64,000 bases of DNA from positions 580,001 to 644,000 of the forward strand of contig OZ025884.1 of assembly GCA_964019415.1 (NCBI GenBank), written 5' to 3'. Positions 58,701-64,000 of the stretch are shown here, in pieces. A program made the translations under genes and the position numbers. The notes beneath the pieces were generated by a model. That model worked only from the letters and a program-made list of their open reading frames with translations. It was not told the DNA's origin and searched no databases. The stretch comes from Ianthella basta (taxonomy: Eukaryota > Porifera > Demospongiae > Verongiida > Ianthellidae). Position 1 is the stretch's first letter. Every line of letters begins with the position of its first letter.

Positions 58701-61209
58701 AAGCTGCTGTTAGGGCACCCGACACATGAAAAGGTCGGCTGATGTTACAGCTTTGCATGACCTAGAACAGTCCTGTTCCCGTGCTCTACTATCCATGCAT
58801 GGTTGAACTGTGCGCTATAGCTAGCTACCTGTAGGGTTGCATGCATTCTTCTGAATACTTTGTTACAAGTCCAACATTCTCTTTTATTCTACTTAATATG
58901 TACGTACATTTGTATACACACCTAGTGGTAGATTGAATGAGCATATCTAATTAGCTTCCAACAATCTTCTTTAGTCAAAGTGTAGCCAATGTACAGTGGC
59001 TCGGGTGCATTGTTGTGTGTGAGGTTTACAGAGACTAAGATTGATGCACATGTATGTAACAATGCACAGTGCCATGAGCATGCATGTATATTTGCCGAGC
59101 CAAAAGGCGAGGCAAGTAATCGTGATGCGTTGTCAGCCCGTTTGTATATATGTATGTATATTTAGATATTTGTCCTAGTCAACCCAAGACACCTAGATTG
59201 CACAATAGCCCGGTGTTCTCTGCAGACGCTCACGACAACAAAATGCTCTACTTGGCCACCATCAGCCACGAAACTGCAAAACACTCCACTTCATCACTGC
59301 ACGCTGTGTTCAGATTGTTAACATTGCCCATTGCTCCAGCGAGGGCTACACACCTGTTGGTGATTCTGCCATATTGGCTGACGTCATTTGCCCCGTGTGG
59401 CCGGGAACACTTTCACTGTTCCCTTGGGTGAAGCGCACAACACGCACTGTGTTAGCACAGCATGGACGGGCTTCCCTGCGCAGCTCCAAATATGTAAGTG
59501 TCGATTGGCAAGCTGCCATCCAGTGCTTTGTCTGGCTTGCTATCCCTTTTTTCTGTCAGCCAGTGAAAGCAGATTACAGTTCTATTGCCCAAAATGTACT
59601 TGCCCTGGCGAAGTACACTCATGCACTGTACTTTACTAAAATAGCTAGCTATAAACATTCAAGCGAGGCTGGTTGCATTTTAATGTACGCCCTAGTTACA
59701 TGTTACAATTGCTATGTTATGTATTTGCAGGTCAAACCTGGTAGTAGTCAGGTTTCATCTGCTACACCCAGTGATGTGGAGGCAGGAGACAAACCCAAGC
59801 TTCAACATCCAACAAGTATGGTCAGTAGGAAGAGGGCTCCTAGCCAAGTTGGCCGTGACCCTCAGCGATCTAAGGACTCCAATGCAAGTCATTACCTGCT
59901 TGATACAGATGTAATTGATGGAGAATTAAGGCAGTGCCTTAAAGTTAACATTGGTTTGCTGAAGTCCAAGGCTATTAAGCCAGAGGAAGTAATACAACTC
60001 CTTTACAACAGTATGTGCCGATGCATAGCTGATGCTTTGGATGAACAGCTAGATAGCATTAAAGATCAGGTTGTAGTACATTGTAAACGAAAGCTTGGGC
60101 CATTTAGAAGTGTTTCAGAGATTGATGCAATTGAATCCAGCCCTTCTGCGTTTGCCATAATGGATGAACTTGGAATACTGGATAGGTGGCTGAACACAAC
60201 TCTTTTACGTTTTTTCATCACCCTATCAAGGCCAGGTTCTGCTCAGCAAAGAATTGCTGACTACTGGTTGCAGCAATACACTGAAGTCCTTCAAGACTTC
60301 TGTAGTGAGTTTTTGGTGAGAAATTTGTCAGATCTTCCAGATGAGCATCAAGATCAGCTACGAAGAGGAGACTTAGATAATCAGGGGCACCAGCGTATGC
60401 TCTGTGTGGTGTATGAACATGAGTTTACCACATTCACTTTAGCAGATCTTCTCAAGAAGATTGATTTCCTAGAGGAAATTCTTCAGATTCCACCTGATGT
60501 CATTACGAACCTTCAAACTCTTCCAGGCAACAGTGTTGCAGTATACTGGCTCTTTGATATGTCGTATGCAGCACTAATCTTCTTCAATGTTCACCAGCTC
60601 TTCTGGGCACTACTGGAGCACCGTGTGCTGTCACTGAAACTGAAAGACGTCATGACTGTTTCTCTGCGAGGTAGCCATGTCCCATATCTCATTAGGAATG
60701 CTCTGCAGTCAGGCCAGAATCTTATCCGACAAACAGAGGTGTGCAGCACACAGCTATGCTATATATGCATGACATATAGTCACTACCCTTGGAGCCATGG
60801 ACTTAAGCAGTTTGTACTCACATGTGCTATATACTTTGTGTAGGTATTTACTCGTCAGTTTCATGCTCTGGTTGGATTGGGAGTATCTGAGCACTCATTT
60901 GAGGTACAAAGGCATAGTTTCTATAATTATAGTGCATGTCTGTGTGTATATGTATATGCATGACCCAAACCATGATGTTCCTATTGGTAGAATGCTGACA
61001 CGGTGAGGCGCAGAACAGTCTGTAGAAAGTTTGTGCAGTCAGTCACTACAAAGACGAGCATAACAGCACAAACAAGACGGTAAGTGTGCTTGCTATGCAT
61101 GTATGATGACTGTGTGTACTTTAATAGAGAGCTTGACTGATCATGTTGCATGCCTTTCACCCTCAGAGTTCTACTGGACCAGCAAGAAGTTTCAGTAGCG
61201 TTGCTCAAG
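52790..61209 (+). CDS. HELZ2-like: Gene C: third CARD-like/HELZ2-like paralogue, 5' part (continues past window or truncated)
   Basis: Exons: 52790-52817 (MAKEPPLDL), 58079-58347 (CARD-like), 59731-60738 (region X, 336 codons), 60844-60903, 60991-61079 and 61167-61209. Phases (1,0,0,0,2,0) equal those of gene B, and exons 2, 4 and 5 have the same sizes as in A or B. Protein segments such as FTHLLQQATLSNLEDLC, FWALLEHRVLSLKLKDV and FTRQFHALVGLGVSEHSFE are close to B. After 61209 I find no recognisable zinc-finger or helicase exon in the remaining 2.8 kb. These may lie further right, or the gene may be a short form carrying only the death-fold and region X. The 5.3-kb first intron contains a LINE, a repeat element and an E-box cluster. 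Exon 1 is inferred from phase and promoter conservation. Confidence 0.75.
53321..53822. promoter_or_regulatory. Cluster of seven CACGTG sites with CTCCGCCCA repeats in gene C intron 1
   Basis: CACGTG occurs at 53323, 53389, 53419, 53451, 53787, 53803 and 53817. The first four belong to degenerate repeats of about 30 bp of the form TCACGTGGG..CC..GGAG..CTCCGCCCAC. The region is GC-rich, unlike its surroundings. It looks like a bHLH/GC-box enhancer or a minisatellite; sequence alone cannot separate these. Confidence 0.45.
54200..56180 (-). mobile_element. 5'-truncated, frameshifted non-LTR retrotransposon (LINE)
   Basis: Minus-strand blocks in order: linker after the endonuclease (LPWISPSIRKLMKNRDHYRR, 56120-56040), LDVHKAPGVDG (about 55660), reverse transcriptase (VHKGGVNLDVGNFWPISVLP; FGFRPSHTIQDVL; GVPQGSILGPLLFIIYVNNL; catalytic QYADDTTMY; LKLNENKTQ) in 55629-54715, and the C-terminal HLDYCSVVWQECTK region to about 54330. 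Frameshifts near 55665, 55625 and 54715 and an internal stop near 54331 show it is dead. It sits in intron 1 of gene C. Confidence 0.88.
56185..56560 (-). mobile_element. Repeat element with 21-bp tandem array, copy 2 (inverted relative to 29488)
   Basis: It carries the same GTCATGCC end, the AACTGAAACGGCAACCGAAA block and the 21-bp repeats as copy 1, in opposite orientation, and abuts the 5' truncation of the LINE. The ORFs over it are identical shadow peptides in both places. From 56570 to 58078 I see no further gene. Confidence 0.6.
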
Positions 61210-64000
61210 GTACACCATGTCCATGAGGGACTAATGTGATGCAATATGCAAATTTGGTGGCTAGATGTGGTGGTGGGACAAGCATCATGCAAGAAAGCCC
61301 GCCTACAGTGGGCTTTCTTGGTCCAGTGTATCTCAAGCTAGTGACTACAATACATGTATCTAAGTGGTAATGCTGATATTCAGTAGTGTGAAATATGCAG
61401 TGGAATGCGGCTAAGTGAAGGTCCAGGGTAGCACAATATCTTGAAAGCCCACCTACGTTTCTTGCTGCATGGCAGCACCAAGTCCGCCAAAGAATGCTGT
61501 TCTCGCTCCTTAACTGTGGAATGGAGGAGAGTATGTAGCTGCTATACATTCAGATTCTGTGAAACCTTTCTAAGACATTCACCTTTGGGCCTGTTATAGC
61601 TGCCGTTTATAGAGAGGTGGCTGCTATACAGAGTTAGATTGTAATGCTTTAGTACTGTTGGGGTCAGGGAGGCTAGCTCTTTAGAGAGGTGCATGTGTCT
61701 GCCTAACACAGTGACCATCTCTCAGCACATACATGTCTCTCACTATATACTGCCCAACCACGCAAATTGTTATAACTATTGAATGGCAGAGCAGTTGGGT
61801 GCGATCTAAGCCTACGTCTGTCCTGCTTGCCACAATAGATATAGTTCCACATGGATGGCAATGATGCACGGCCCACCAGTGGCTAGGAAGACGCGGTTGC
61901 TACCTCCTCAAGGTTCCTCGTCCGTAGAAGCTGTGACAAGCGTCTATGTTGCAATACACACTACAGAAAGCTGTACTGGCACAAACACAATGAAATGGGA
62001 GATATTATTCACTGAATCAGGCAAGCACAGCACAGCATCATTCCAGAAGAGCCTTCAACCAGTCAAGCACATTAATTTGAGCGTGGCACAGCAGCCAATT
62101 TTTGCACGAGTGCTCTTCCATCATATACACATATGGGTGGCAACAGCCCACGTTTGACTAATGTTGTAAGAGTACACCGCTAGCACTACTAGAAGTGTTT
62201 CTTGGAGCACTGCTTCAAGGTTCCACATCCGCAAAGGCTGTGAGTCTTTCCAGTACCCGTTGATTCGCTGTCTTCAGACATGCAGTAGACACTTAAAATC
62301 ATCTGGAAACCATCTCAAGCTCGCAAAACCACCAAATCCTGAGGCGCCCTTGGCACTTGCATAAATGTTCCTGGCAATGGGTGCCAAAGAGTAGCGTGCG
62401 CAGGGGCCCTTTCTCCATGCCAGCAGTCTCAAGGTCTTTGGGTGCAAATAGCGATGTCACGAAGCGCACCATATATTTATTCTCAATAAGATGTGATTTC
62501 ACATTGAAACGTCACCGATATGTAATGTCATGCTCACTGTTCAGCTTTCTAATAGAACAGCAGAGCCTTTAACTACTAATCCCTGCTGAGTTCACAGCCT
62601 CATTGACCACCTCCACTCATCTACAAAGTTTCGTGAGCATTTGCTGGATTTGCATTTCATTATAAACCCACTATCAGTATAAATGTGCTGTAGCAATGAT
62701 ATGAGGCTGTGGCGGTTTTTATTTACAATCTGGCGCCACCTCACACATGAACAATGGCCTAATTAAAGATTTTTGCCTTACTTAAATCTCTAACTGTCTC
62801 TTATGATTGCCATCTTGCCAATAGTCTGTGCCACAGGGTGCCCAAACACTCCAAACATTATATTATACGTATTATGTTATATTTAATGACCTTCACTCGG
62901 TCAACCTTATACCAGACCACACTACAGAGGCATGCTTACCTGCTTGTACCTCAAGGGGTTCCGCTGCCCAGTGGCTTAGTGTACCATAACCTTTAACCTT
63001 TGCATCGAAGATACAATGAGTTGGCTGAAGGCTCAGGTATGCAGTATCAGGAAGGTAATGGGTTGTGAGGGCTGTAAGTTACGCAACCCTCGCAACCACA
63101 TATAATCCATAAGTTAACCGGACTGAAAGTCCTGTGTCATTACATCCCAATAATAGCCTACCGACTTGTAACTTGCTAATGACACCTTGCCGTCTAGCTA
63201 CTGTATGTGCAGTATCTGTGAACTGCCTAACCAAAAATGGGAATCGAAGTTCCTACTGCAAGTGCCACTTCAAATCTGCGCACATGGTTTTTGGGAATGG
63301 GGATTTTAAGCCACATACTGCCACAAGGGCTAATGAGCAGCAATCAGCAAGGAAAGAGCACTCTCCCCCGAAAGAAAACACAAACTGGAGAAGGGTAACA
63401 GTATGCTGGGTGATACCAGGAGAAACAATGATAATTACTATCCCCTGGACACACCGTACCAATGTGGGTTTGCAACTGTTACCATGAAAGAAATGAACAG
63501 CTTTTGGACAATCCCAAAATGTTAACCGTGAACTTTCACATCAGAGTCACAGAACAAATTGGTGATTGGTGGCGCCAAAGTGCCTGCCAATACAAGGTAA
63601 GACAAAAATGTGGCAACATTTAGACAAACTCCTAAGTATGGAGCAAACCCACTGCAACTCAGCCATGCGGATGTTAGTAAAGATTGTCATGTTTTGGCTA
63701 CGATGTTAGCAATTGAGGCCAGTTCTTGACAAGGAGTGTGCAGGTAGAGCTGGTAAGCTGAGCTTTACCATCTTCCCAGCATTTTAATCTTGGCGTCTGA
63801 AAGCCCTGCATGAAGAGCTGCAGTCGCAGCCTCGGTGCAGAAGCTGTGGCCTGTGTAGTTTGAGTCGTCAATACTGGCCTGAGCAAGGGCTTTTCTCAGA
63901 CTGGCTAAGAAATAGCTTCGAGTGGAGGGGTTGGCTGTGGCTGGTGAGGAATAGTGTGGGCCTTCCTTTGACCCTCACAGTTTGATATATTCCGGCATGG
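61210..64000. other. No recognisable gene; one small hairpin
   Basis: A hairpin AAGAAAGCCC / GGGCTTTCTT lies at 61289-61317. The open frames at 61855-62157 and 63134-63487 match nothing I know and lack convincing splice context. This stretch may be intron of gene C or intergenic. Confidence 0.45.

Overview
This is eukaryotic, intron-rich animal DNA. Most genes are split by GT-AG introns. Many microsatellites, foldback elements and DNA transposons lie between and inside genes. The gene families (death-fold adaptor domain, HELZ2-type helicase, ryanodine-receptor-like channel, TM9SF) point to a metazoan. The compact exons and death-fold fusion would fit a sponge or another early-branching marine invertebrate, but species cannot be proven from sequence alone.

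The centre is a three-member family of very large genes that I can reconstruct exon by exon. Gene B (16271-46758, + strand) is complete. It has 29 exons whose lengths sum to 10,677 nt, a multiple of three, giving about 3,558 aa with compatible phases at every junction. Its order is a CARD-like death-fold domain, an uncharacterised conserved region of about 310 aa, a basic/proline linker, a cysteine-rich CCCH zinc-finger block, SF1 helicase 1, an RNB-like exoribonuclease fold without its acidic catalytic residues, and SF1 helicase 2. The second half is the HELZ2 architecture. Joining it to a death-fold domain recalls RIG-I-like receptors but uses a different helicase family, so an RNA-sensing or antiviral role is an inference. 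Gene A (8977 to beyond the left edge, - strand) and gene C (52790 to beyond 61209, + strand) are paralogues with the same early exon phases and are only partly inside the window.

B and C lie in tandem duplicated units of about 34 kb. Each unit starts with a damaged fragment of a ryanodine-receptor-like calcium channel (14.2-15.2 kb and 48.7-51.4 kb), followed by a near-identical promoter with the palindrome CCGACCGGTCGG, then exon 1. The two channel fragments have lost complementary exon sets: one keeps S4-S6 and the pore, the other keeps the C-terminal zinc-binding tail.

Mobile DNA is abundant. Two pogo/Tigger-like transposons encode intact-looking DDE transposases with C-terminal PHD fingers (9.76-12.26 kb and 31.71-35.06 kb). 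The second sits inside a splice donor of gene B. There are two decayed Crypton-like (DUF3504) copies (19.7-23.4 kb), a frameshifted LINE (54.2-56.2 kb) and many foldback MITEs. Several foldback elements have 12-19 bp target-site duplications or palindromic arms and carry a hammerhead-ribozyme-like motif (CTGANGA, a stem, GAAACGTC), as reported for Penelope-like retroelements.

The last 2.8 kb and several intergenic stretches hold nothing I can identify.
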